Assembly: GCF_009792355.1 (NCBI RefSeq) | Contig: NZ_CP047045.1 | Coordinates: forward strand, 1-64,000 | Direction: 5' to 3' | Source of the DNA: Terricaulis silvestris | GTDB taxonomy: Bacteria; Pseudomonadota; Alphaproteobacteria; Caulobacterales; Aquidulcibacteraceae | Length of the DNA stretch: 64,000 nt | Part shown: positions 28,175-35,986 of the stretch, piece after piece | How positions within the stretch are numbered: position 1 is the stretch's first letter | How the letters are laid out: every line of letters begins with the position of its first letter | Translations under genes and position numbers: made by a program | Notes under the pieces: generated by a model | Databases searched by the model: none | Seen by the model: the letters and a program-made list of their open reading frames with translations, nothing else | What the model was told of the DNA's origin: nothing

Positions 28175-30307
28175 ATGGCTGACGACTTTCAAATAGGCAT
28201 CGCGGGGACGTTCGATCTTCAGAACTTTGGAGATCTGCTGTTTCCGTTGGTCGCGGAAGCGGAGCTGAGCAAGCGCCTCGGCGCTGTAAAAATTCGCCCA
28301 TTTGCGTACGCTGCGAAGGCCAGGCCCGAATGGCCATTCGATGTCGCCTCGGTCGTTGATCTTCCCGATGCGGTCGCCGACCTCGACGCCATGTTGATCG
28401 GCAGCGGCCATATCGTTCGCTTCGACAAATCGATCGCACCGAACTACGCGCCACCCAACGCTGATGTGCATCATCCGACAGGTTATTGGCTGATGCCGGC
28501 GCTTATGGCGCAGCAACATGGCGTGCCGGTGGTGTGGAATGCGATTGGGTCCTATGGCCCCACGCCGGCATGGGCCGAGCCGCTGATGCGCACGGCGCTG
28601 GACGAAAGCGCCTACATCGCCGTGCGCGATGAGGATGCCTTCAATACTTTGGCGCCACTGGTGAACGGCAAGACGATCAGTCGCGTGCCGGATACGTGCT
28701 TTGGCGTTTCCGCTCTCGTGGATGGCGCGCGGCGATCGCCAGAGTACGAAGCAATACGCGAAGCGCTCGGCCTCGATGAACCTTATATTTTTGTGCAGGC
28801 AACGAACCGTCTCGAAGCGTTCGGCGCGTTCATGCGCCAGCACGGCGATCGGTTGAGCGTGAAGAAGGCAATCGCCGTTCCGGTCGGCCTGGTGTTGGGC
28901 GACAGCAACGATCAGGTCGGCCGATTGTTCGATGGCCTGATGACGTTGTCGCATTGGCCTTCACCGGTGGCGCTCGCGGAACTCATTGCGGACGCACGAG
29001 CGGTCGTCGGCACGAGCATGCACATGGCGATCACGGCGCTTTCGTTCGGCGCGCCGGTATTTCGTCCGGCCAGCGCGTGGGGCAAGTACGCTGTACTGTC
29101 GCAGCATGATTCCGTTTTTGAGTTTCCCGAGACGGGCGTCATCGATCCAGATTGGTTTGAGGCCTGCCTCCAGCGTAGAGGACCCGGCGCCAAAGCGCTC
29201 GCGAACAAACTCGCACTCGAGCGATATTGGGATCACGTCGCGTCTATCGTGAAGCGGCCACGTGATACGTCGAAACGAGCGAATGCCGTGCTTAGCGGGT
29301 TCGGTCCACGTTTGCCGTTCGCCTTGGAGCTTCAAGCTGATCTCGAGCGCGGACTTGAAGCTGCGCGAGCGGATCTTGTAGGCGCCCTGGCGGGACTTGA
29401 AGGCACGCAGCAGGCCGTTGAAGCCGCGCAGGAGAATGCACGCGCCCTTGAGGCAGCGATTCAGGAGTTCGCGAGTCGCCTGGAGGCGCAAAGCCTCGAG
29501 GTTGGCAGGCTCAATCGCGAAGCCGAGGCGTTGCGCGCGCGTGCCGCCGCGGATGCGGCCTATTTGGCCGCCATGCAGAAGTCGACCTCGTGGCGCGTTA
29601 CGGCGCCGCTGCGGTGGGCGAAGTCGAGGCTCGACGGCTCGGTGGGCGCCGAGAGCTCCATTCTGAAGTTTTCGGCGATTGCGGAGGAGCAGCTGAAGCG
29701 CGATCCGTTCGATTGGGCGTTCGCTAACAATGTGTTCGCCAGCTCGGATGCGCGTGCGCTCGCGCAGAGCTATCCGCACGACCAATTCAAAACAGTGAAG
29801 GGCTATGACGGCGAGAAGGGCTACGAGTACGAAGCCCGCGCGCTGATTCATATGGGACAGGACGAAATCGCGTTTGCCGATGGGCTCAGTGCGCAATGGC
29901 GCCGACTGGCGCGAGACCTCCTGTCGCCAAACTACCGCCAAGCTGTCAGTTCGCTGACGGGGCGCGATCTGACGTCTGCGCCAATGGAAGCTTACGTCTG
30001 CCATTTCGGCGCCGGCGCCGCTGGGCCCGCACGTGGACCTTCGCGAGAAGATCATGACCCATGTATTTTACTTCAACGAAGTTTGGGATTCAGAGGATGG
30101 CGGGTGCCTCAACATCCTGCGTTCGAAGGACATGAACGATCGAGTCGCGGAAGTGGCGCCCATCGTGGGCAACACTTCGATTCTCGTGCGGTCAGACACG
30201 TCGTGGCACGCGGTTTCGAAGGTGAAGCCGGGGACGGCCTCGCGCCGCAGCATGAACGTCATATTCTATCGCGATGGCGCGGTGAGTACAATGTGGCCGC
30301 CGGGTGA
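28175..30307 (+). CDS. Polysaccharide pyruvyl transferase-family protein, C-terminal frameshift
   Basis: A 710-aa reading frame starting 21 bp after cobS. Residues 1 to about 330 are a pyruvyl-transferase-like domain (GIAGTFDLQNFGDLLFPLV, IGSGHIVRF, VGTSMHMAITALSFGAPVF), a family that adds ketal pyruvate to cell-surface glycans. Residues about 370-490 are coiled coil, then STSWRVTAPLRW, a motif seen near glycosyltransferase domains. From about 500 it enters a 2-oxoglutarate/Fe(II) oxygenase-like domain, but near 30017-30023 the frame is lost and the last 95 or so residues are out-of-frame. The real C-terminus continues in the +1 frame. Either a natural mutation or a sequence error in the GC-rich run explains this. 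Confidence 0.7.
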   Translation: MADDFQIGIAGTFDLQNFGDLLFPLVAEAELSKRLGAVKIRPFAYAAKARPEWPFDVASVVDLPDAVADLDAMLIGSGHIVRFDKSIAPNYAPPNADVHHPTGYWLMPALMAQQHGVPVVWNAIGSYGPTPAWAEPLMRTALDESAYIAVRDEDAFNTLAPLVNGKTISRVPDTCFGVSALVDGARRSPEYEAIREALGLDEPYIFVQATNRLEAFGAFMRQHGDRLSVKKAIAVPVGLVLGDSNDQVGRLFDGLMTLSHWPSPVALAELIADARAVVGTSMHMAITALSFGAPVFRPASAWGKYAVLSQHDSVFEFPETGVIDPDWFEACLQRRGPGAKALANKLALERYWDHVASIVKRPRDTSKRANAVLSGFGPRLPFALELQADLERGLEAARADLVGALAGLEGTQQAVEAAQENARALEAAIQEFASRLEAQSLEVGRLNREAEALRARAAADAAYLAAMQKSTSWRVTAPLRWAKSRLDGSVGAESSILKFSAIAEEQLKRDPFDWAFANNVFASSDARALAQSYPHDQFKTVKGYDGEKGYEYEARALIHMGQDEIAFADGLSAQWRRLARDLLSPNYRQAVSSLTGRDLTSAPMEAYVCHFGAGAAGPARGPSREDHDPCILLQRSLGFRGWRVPQHPAFEGHERSSRGSGAHRGQHFDSRAVRHVVARGFEGEAGDGLAPQHERHILSRWRGEYNVAAG

Positions 30308-30344
30308 AACACCCTCGCTTCATGACTATCGGCCAGCGGCATGA
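30021..30344 (+). pseudogene. Displaced C-terminal half of 2OG-Fe(II) oxygenase domain
   Basis: This frame carries what the upstream gene lost: PHVDLREKIMTHVFYFNE, with the HxD iron motif, then GGCLNILRS, the distal His in TSWHAVSKV, and the 2-oxoglutarate Arg candidate in SRRSMNVIFYRDG. It ends at 30344. Its own first Met codons fall inside the domain and have no good Shine-Dalgarno, so it is unlikely to be made alone. One extra base in the run at about 30011-30023 would restore a single protein of about 720 aa. Confidence 0.65.
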
Positions 30345-30377
30345 TGAGCGCCGAGGTCTCAGCGCTCATCACACAAT

Positions 30378-30797
30378 CTACCGCGCTGCTAGCACAGCTT
30401 CCGCGTCACGCAGCTCTTCAGTGCGATCTTCGATTTGTTCCAGCAAGCAGCCACGCACCAGGGACTGGCGCATGCGCGATCCAACGTCTTGTTGCGTCAG
30501 GTAGCGGCATTCGGCGTCGCGGAACGTGATCCACGAGCGTTCGCTGACGCGGAGTGCTTCTTCCTGACCATACCAGCCACGGACGCGTCGATCGTTGCGA
30601 TCATCGGCGCGGGCATCGGCGATGCGACGCTGGTACACTTGGTTCAAGCGGCGGTCAGCGGCAGCCAGTTGGGCGGCGGTCGCAGGGCCGAATTCGTCGG
30701 CGCCGCGGCCACGGCGATTGTCCTGGGCTTGGGCGCCTACGGTAAGAGCGCCGCCGAGCAGGGCGACGGCGACCAGCGTCGAGAATGTCTTGCGCAT
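30378..30797 (-). CDS. LprI-like (lysozyme inhibitor-like) exported protein
   Basis: A 139-aa exported protein with signal MRKTFSTLVAVALLGGALTVGAQA and an LprI-like domain: ATAAQLAAADRRLNQVYQRR, then EEALRVSERSWITFRDAECRYL and RGCLLEQIEDRTEEL. The cysteines are placed as in that family, which is named after a mycobacterial lysozyme inhibitor. AAGGAG lies 8 nt before the ATG. It sits opposite to its neighbours inside the cobS-cobT interval. A related domain occurs in the 49590-50666 protein. Confidence 0.75.
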   Translation of the reverse strand: MRKTFSTLVAVALLGGALTVGAQAQDNRRGRGADEFGPATAAQLAAADRRLNQVYQRRIADARADDRNDRRVRGWYGQEEALRVSERSWITFRDAECRYLTQQDVGSRMRQSLVRGCLLEQIEDRTEELRDAEAVLAAR

Positions 30798-30917
30798 GTG
30801 AATTTCTCCTTCGTGGAGCCAACGCCGCGTCAACCGGCGCGTTCCGATCACAAGCGCGACACCAATTCGCGCACGGCGCTGTTCCCGGCGTGCGCGTAAC
30901 GGGCTAAGCAGAAATCG

Positions 30918-32807
30918 ATGTCCGCGAAGGAAACCCCGGCCGAACTGTTCAAGCGCTCGCTGGCGCAGACCACACGCGCGTTGGCGGGGGCGGAGGACGA
31001 GTTGGAAGTCACGTTCGGCGCCGAAGGGCCACGCTTGTCGCCGGGCAAGATCGTGTTGCCGCATCCGCCGCGTGTGATCTCGGACCCGGAAGCGGAGCGT
31101 CTGCGCGGGCAGGCCGATGCGTTGGCGTTGCGCGTCGCACACCACGATGAGGCCGCGCACAAGCGCTTGTCGCCGGTGCGCAACGTCGATGCGCGCGCGG
31201 CGTTCGACGCGATGGAGGAGATGCGGCTGCAGGCGCTGGGCGCCAATGCGTTGAAGGGCGTGTCGAACAATCTGACGGCAGTGCTGGCGGATCAGTATTC
31301 GCGCAAGGTGCAGGCGTCGGCGAAGGGCATGCCGCTCACCGATGCGCTGGCGCTGTTGGTGCGCGAACGGCTGACGGGACTGAAGCCGCCGGCCTTCGCG
31401 GCGGAAGCCGTTGACCTATGGCGGCCTGAGATTGAAGCCAATGCGGGCCAAGTGCTGAACACGCTCTCCGGCGCCGCGGAAGATCAAGAAAAATTTGCGC
31501 GCATCGCGCATCAGGCACTGCGCGATCTGCATCTGATGGAGAAGGACGTCGAAGGCGACGACGATCCTGACGACGACAGCCAAGGCGGAGAGAACGAACA
31601 ACCGCCGCCGCAGGCCGATAATTCCGAAGGCCACGACGAGCAGGAGCAAGACGCGCCGTCCGATGTCGAAATGCTCGACAGCGATGTCGATATCGACACC
31701 GACCGCACCGTTTCGGTCGAGACCGATATGGATTCCGACGAGCAGGACGAGTCCGACCAGGATGATCCCGGCGATAAACCGATCCGGCCCAAGATGCGCA
31801 ACGAGCCGGAAGATCCGAACGCGCACTACAAGGTGTTCACGCGCACGCACGACGAGATGATCACGGCGGAAGAGCTCTGCGACGGCGAGGAGTTGGCGCG
31901 GCTGCGCGCCTATCTCGATCAGCAGCTAAAGCCGCTGCAAAGCGTCGTCGGCCGGCTCGCCAACCGGCTGCAACGGCGGCTGATGGCGAAACAGAACCGC
32001 GCCTGGAGCTTCGATCTGGAAGAGGGCGTGCTCGATACGGCGCGGCTGACGCGCATCATCGTCGATCCGATGTCAGCGCTCACGTTCAAGCAAGAAGAGG
32101 ACATGCCGTTCAAGGATACGGTTGTCACATTGCTGCTGGATAATTCGGGCTCGATGCGCGGCCGGCCGATCATGGTGGCGGCGCTCTGTGCGGATATTCT
32201 CGCGCGCACGCTGGAGCGCTGCGGGGTGAAGGTGGAAATCCTCGGCTTCACGACGCGTGCGTGGAAGGGCGGGTCGTCGAAAGAGAATTGGCTGCAAGCC
32301 GGGCGTCCGCCGCAGCCGGGGCGGCTGAATGATTTGCGCCACGTGATTTACAAAAGCGCGGACGCGCCGTGGCGGCGCGCGCGGCGCAATCTCGGTTTGA
32401 TGATGCGCGAGGGGTTGTTGAAGGAGAACATCGATGGCGAAGCGCTGTTGTGGGCGCATGATCGCCTGATCGGACGACCTGAGCAGCGGCGCATCCTAAT
32501 GGTGATCTCGGACGGCGCGCCGGTGGACGATTCAACGCTGTCGGCCAATCCCGGCAACTATCTCGAACGCCATTTGCGCGCCGTGATCCATTGGCTGGAG
32601 ACGCGTTCGCCCGTCGAGCTGATCGCCATCGGCATCGGCCACGATGTCACGCGATACTACAAGCGCGCCGTCACCATCACCGACGCCGAGCAACTCGGCG
32701 GTGTGATGACTGAAAAGCTCGCGGAACTGTTCGACGAACCCGCCGGCGAGGATCGTCCGCCGCCGCGTTCGCCGCGAGAGCAACGCCAGCGCATGCAGGT
32801 GGCGTAA
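30918..32807 (+). CDS. cobT: Aerobic cobaltochelatase subunit CobT
   Basis: CobT (629 aa) joins CobS in the AAA+ chaperone ring that drives CobN cobalt insertion. The middle (about 210-300) is a strongly acidic Asp/Glu linker, and the C-terminal half is a von Willebrand A domain with MIDAS motif [11 protein letters not shown] near 415 and [11 protein letters not shown] further on. The N-terminal [14 protein letters not shown] is typical. Its TAA overlaps the ATG of the phytase-like gene (TAATG), so that gene is translationally coupled. Confidence 0.93.
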   Translation: MSAKETPAELFKRSLAQTTRALAGAEDELEVTFGAEGPRLSPGKIVLPHPPRVISDPEAERLRGQADALALRVAHHDEAAHKRLSPVRNVDARAAFDAMEEMRLQALGANALKGVSNNLTAVLADQYSRKVQASAKGMPLTDALALLVRERLTGLKPPAFAAEAVDLWRPEIEANAGQVLNTLSGAAEDQEKFARIAHQALRDLHLMEKDVEGDDDPDDDSQGGENEQPPPQADNSEGHDEQEQDAPSDVEMLDSDVDIDTDRTVSVETDMDSDEQDESDQDDPGDKPIRPKMRNEPEDPNAHYKVFTRTHDEMITAEELCDGEELARLRAYLDQQLKPLQSVVGRLANRLQRRLMAKQNRAWSFDLEEGVLDTARLTRIIVDPMSALTFKQEEDMPFKDTVVTLLLDNSGSMRGRPIMVAALCADILARTLERCGVKVEILGFTTRAWKGGSSKENWLQAGRPPQPGRLNDLRHVIYKSADAPWRRARRNLGLMMREGLLKENIDGEALLWAHDRLIGRPEQRRILMVISDGAPVDDSTLSANPGNYLERHLRAVIHWLETRSPVELIAIGIGHDVTRYYKRAVTITDAEQLGGVMTEKLAELFDEPAGEDRPPPRSPREQRQRMQVA

Positions 32808-33796
32808 TGCGCGCGCTTGTGCTGGCGCTGCTGCTTTCCGCGTGCATGCAATCGAGCGCGATCACCGTGCCGGAGCAATGGCGGGCGTTGCAGATCACCG
32901 CGACGCCGATCGATCTCGGTGTCGAGCAAGTCGGCCGTCTGCGTTTTCGCGGCGGTTTGGTGCTGACGTCAGAAGACGCCGAGTTGGGCGGCCTTTCCGG
33001 CATCGAGGTACTCGACGGCAATCGCGTGCTGATTCTGAATGACGACGCTGAGTGGTTCGAAGCGCAGTTGGTGCTCGATGAATCCGGCACGCTCGTGGGG
33101 TTCACCGATCTGCGCTACGCGCTGGCGCTGAACGAACGCGGCGATTGGTTTCTGAACGAGGACACCGGCGATTCCGAAGGGCTGACGCAATTGCTCGATG
33201 GGCGTTTCGCGGCGAGCTTTGAAGGCACGCAATCGATCCGCATCTTCGATATGAATCGCGATGGCCCGTTCGGGCCATCGGGCTTTGGCCCTCCGCTCGC
33301 GGGCACGGAAGGCTTGCCGGCAAACGCCGGTCTGGAAGCGATTGCGACATTGTCGGATGGTTCGTTGCTCGTCGGCGCCGAAGGCGGTGAACGCGCCCCG
33401 ACGCCGCTGTGGCGCGTGCCGCTCGATGCGACCACACCGGCAGAACCGCTGATCGGCTTTCCGCTGGAGTTCGGCTATTCGCTCACGGGACTAGATCGCA
33501 TGCCGGGCGGCGGCATCGTCGCGTTGCAGCGTTTCTATGCACCCGTCATCGGCGCCCGTGCCCGCATTTCTTACTTCCCCGAGAGCGCGTTGAACGCACG
33601 CGGGGAGACTCTGCCGGAGGTGGAAGAGTTGGGCGTGATCGCGCCGCCGATACCGGTCGACAATTTCGAGGGCATCGCCACGGCGCGGATGCCGGATGGA
33701 ACGACGCGCATCTACATTGTGTCGGATGACAACTATAACAGCCGCCAGCGCACGTTGATCTACGCGTTCGACGTGGTGTCCGAAGCGCCGCGCTGA
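32807..33796 (+). CDS. Esterase-like/phytase-like beta-propeller lipoprotein
   Basis: A 329-aa lipoprotein (signal [13 protein letters not shown]) of the esterase-like phytase family. The domain reads GGLSGIEVLDGNRVLILNDDAE, LNEDTGDSEGL, GLEAIATLSDGSLLVGAEGGER, YSLTGLDRMPGGGIVALQRF and VDNFEGIATARMPDG, a run of propeller blades with Asp/Glu residues able to bind calcium. Substrate unknown. It follows cobT with overlapping stop and start, and its 3' end overlaps the convergent site-2 protease gene by 37 bp. Confidence 0.8.
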   Translation: MRALVLALLLSACMQSSAITVPEQWRALQITATPIDLGVEQVGRLRFRGGLVLTSEDAELGGLSGIEVLDGNRVLILNDDAEWFEAQLVLDESGTLVGFTDLRYALALNERGDWFLNEDTGDSEGLTQLLDGRFAASFEGTQSIRIFDMNRDGPFGPSGFGPPLAGTEGLPANAGLEAIATLSDGSLLVGAEGGERAPTPLWRVPLDATTPAEPLIGFPLEFGYSLTGLDRMPGGGIVALQRFYAPVIGARARISYFPESALNARGETLPEVEELGVIAPPIPVDNFEGIATARMPDGTTRIYIVSDDNYNSRQRTLIYAFDVVSEAPR

Positions 33797-34479
33797 CGAT
33801 CGTATTGTGCCGCTCGCAGCTCGGCCCAGGCTGCGAGGCCCAGCAGGCCGGCGATGAACACAGTCCAGAGCAATTCCTGCCAGATCGCGTAGGCGATCAA
33901 CGCCGCCGCTAGGAGCAGGCCGGTGATAGCGGTGACGATGCGCGCGGTGTTGCGCTGCATGATGTAGCTCAGCGCCGCGCGCAGGATGTGGCCGCCATCG
34001 AGCGGAAAGCCGGGGAGCAGATTGAACAACCCAAGCATCAGGCTGATGACGCCGAACGTGTTGAGCGCGTTGAGAAACCCAATGCCCTCCGGCGCCATTG
34101 TCGGCGCGAGCAATGGCAGCAGTGACGCAACCAGCACGTAGCTCGCCAGATTGGCGCCTGGTCCAGCGGCTGACACCGCGATCTCCTGCCAGCCATGTTT
34201 CGGCTGGCTCGCGAACTGCACGTAGCCGCCGAAGAACGTGAGCACGATGCGACGGCTCGGAATCTTGAGCGCCGCCGCCATCGCGGCGTGACCGAACTCG
34301 TGAATGATGATCGCCGCGAAGATAACGCCGACGAAGATGAGCGCGCTGACAAACTCGCCAGCGCCACCACGCAGTACAGCGGAGCCGACGACATAAAGCG
34401 CCAGCAACAAAAACGTCGGTTCAACTAAGACAGGTGCGCCGGCGAACGAGCCGATGCGAAGGCCGCTCTCGCGCGCCAC
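33760..34479 (-). CDS. Site-2 protease family (M50) membrane metalloprotease
   Basis: A 239-aa intramembrane protease with about six membrane segments. The zinc motif HEFGHA lies in a helix near residue 62, and the second motif NLLPGFPLDGGHILRA near 155 supplies the Asp ligand. There is no PDZ domain, as in the short SpoIVFB-like subgroup. It starts with GTG directly after the rpmB stop, so it is read from the rpmB transcript. Substrates are unknown. Confidence 0.88.
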   Translation of the reverse strand: MARESGLRIGSFAGAPVLVEPTFLLLALYVVGSAVLRGGAGEFVSALIFVGVIFAAIIIHEFGHAAMAAALKIPSRRIVLTFFGGYVQFASQPKHGWQEIAVSAAGPGANLASYVLVASLLPLLAPTMAPEGIGFLNALNTFGVISLMLGLFNLLPGFPLDGGHILRAALSYIMQRNTARIVTAITGLLLAAALIAYAIWQELLWTVFIAGLLGLAAWAELRAAQYDRQRGASDTTSNA

Positions 34480-34776
34480 CTAGGCGGCGACGGTTTCGCT
34501 AAGCTTCTTCTTCAGATTGCGGCGGATCTTGGCAGCGCGCGTGGAGAGCTGCTCTTCCTTCGCCTTCAGCAGATAGCCGTCGAGGCCGCCGCGGTGATCA
34601 ACCGAGCGGAGCGCCGCTGCGGTGATGCGGAGCTTGTAGGATTGGCCCAGCGCATCGCTCGACAGCGTGACGTCGACGAGGTTCGGCTTGAACTCCCGCT
34701 TGGTCTTGATGTTGGAGTGGCTGACTTTGTGGCCAATCTGGCGATTGACGCCGGACAGCTCGCAGCGGCGGGACAT
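34480..34776 (-). CDS. rpmB: 50S ribosomal protein L28
   Basis: L28 (98 aa) is a small basic large-subunit protein. It has [21 protein letters not shown] followed by [33 protein letters not shown] and a Lys-rich C-terminus ([10 protein letters not shown]). Its length is typical of alphaproteobacteria. The neighbour downstream is the M50 protease with no gap; upstream lies the divergent DUF3108 gene, 192 bp away. Confidence 0.97.
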   Translation of the reverse strand: MSRRCELSGVNRQIGHKVSHSNIKTKREFKPNLVDVTLSSDALGQSYKLRITAAALRSVDHRGGLDGYLLKAKEEQLSTRAAKIRRNLKKKLSETVAA

Positions 34777-34968
34777 GGGATTACGCTCTCAAACGCGGAA
34801 AAATGAAGGGCGGACGCTTACGGGAAAGGCCGCCCAGGGTCAAGGCGGCCTAGCGGTAGGGGGTGGCTTCCACGAAACAGCCCCAATTGGTTCATGGCGG
34901 GATCACAAGCGGGGGGTTAGGTGTTGCCGCTGCCTAAGCCGTATGGGCGGAAAAACAGGGTTGTTTCC

Positions 34969-35760
34969 ATGAGATCGCTGGCCGTCGCTTTGGCCCTAGG
35001 ATTGGCCGCGCTGGCGGGCTCCGCCTCGGCGCAGAGCGCTAACCGCACGTTCGTGGGCCAGTATGACGTCCACGCCCGCGGCGTTCTGGCCGGCCGGTTC
35101 GACTACCGGTTCACTCAGACCGGAAATAGCTACACGGCGACGGCCAATCGCGAAATGACAGGCTGGGTCGGGGCCGCGCTCAACCGCAGCCAGGACTATC
35201 GCTACGCCGTGCGTGGTACGATTGGCGCCAACGGCGCGCTGCGTCCGAGCGCTTATGAACACCAAGGCGGACGGCGCCGCGATGACCGGCCGAATGGCCG
35301 ACTTATCCGCGCAGCCTTCACCGCAGATGACGTCGTGACGACGGCTCAACCCGGCAATCCGAACATGGGCGACCCGCCGGCCACAGCTGCCCAGCGGCGC
35401 GGTGTTGTTGATCAGCTCAGCGCCATTGCGACGCTTCTGACCTCGTCCGCGGACCCATGCTCGCGCACTTTGAATGTCTACATGGACGGTCGCGCGCGCT
35501 TCGACTTCGTGCTTTCGCCGAATGGCACGGTGAACGTCAATTCCGCGGCCTATCGCGGGCAAGCGGTGCGCTGCAGCGTCCAATTCCGTCCGATCGCCGG
35601 GTTCGGCGAGCCGCCGGAAGCTGCGACGCTGACCTTCCTGTTCGCCCGCACGACGAGCGGCATGTACGCGCCGCTGACCATCGAAATGCCGGCGGACGGT
35701 GTTGGGGTGGTGCGGCTCGAAGCGCGCCGCCTGACCGTCAACGGCACGGCGCTGCGCTAA
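34969..35760 (+). CDS. DUF3108 exported protein
   Basis: A 263-aa exported protein: signal MRSLAVALALGLAALAGSASA, then a strand-rich DUF3108 domain (FVGQYDVHARGVLAGRFDYRFTQTGNSYTA, GWVGAALNRSQDYRYAVRG, ADPCSRTLNVYMDGRARFDF). The genes rpmB, DUF3108 and a Suv3-like helicase are often neighbours in Caulobacterales, which supports the call. ATG 34969 is used rather than a codon at 34921. A terminator follows at 35786. Function unknown. Confidence 0.8.
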   Translation: MRSLAVALALGLAALAGSASAQSANRTFVGQYDVHARGVLAGRFDYRFTQTGNSYTATANREMTGWVGAALNRSQDYRYAVRGTIGANGALRPSAYEHQGGRRRDDRPNGRLIRAAFTADDVVTTAQPGNPNMGDPPATAAQRRGVVDQLSAIATLLTSSADPCSRTLNVYMDGRARFDFVLSPNGTVNVNSAAYRGQAVRCSVQFRPIAGFGEPPEAATLTFLFARTTSGMYAPLTIEMPADGVGVVRLEARRLTVNGTALR

Positions 35761-35785
35761 GGCTCGTTGGCCTCAAGAAATGAAG

Positions 35786-35816
35786 GGCGCGCTGGCTTAC
35801 CGCCGGCGCGCCTTTT
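35786..35816 (+). terminator. Intrinsic terminator of the DUF3108 gene
   Basis: A 10-bp stem with one G-U pair (GGCGCGCTGG 35786-35795, CCGGCGCGCC 35803-35812), 7-nt loop, then TTTT, 26 nt after the DUF3108 stop. Confidence 0.75.
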
Positions 35817-35868
35817 GGTCTTGTGTGCTACTTAAGTGTTAACCACTAGATGTGGCCGTGAACGAGCG

Positions 35869-35910
35869 AAGAACGAATCAAACACAGTGATTCGCGATTG
35901 ATTCGTTCTT
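35869..35910. repeat. 13-bp inverted repeat upstream of the Suv3-like helicase gene
   Basis: AAGAACGAATCAA (35869-35881) and its exact complement TTGATTCGTTCTT (35898-35910) flank 16 nt. The left arm overlaps a GAAC-N7-GAAC match (35860-35874), the alphaproteobacterial LexA pattern. It could be a regulator site for the helicase gene starting at 35987, or an RNA hairpin in its leader. Confidence 0.5.
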
Positions 35911-35986
35911 GTTCCCTTCTGCTCACCGTTTGTCCTGAGCTTTACTCACCGGCTCCCCACCAGCGGAGCTTCGGCTTGAAATAGCC

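Noticed and set aside
27140-28954. Minus-strand open frame of 604 codons across cobS and the pyruvyltransferase
   Set aside because: It runs antisense to two genes with clear motifs and shows no domain of its own.
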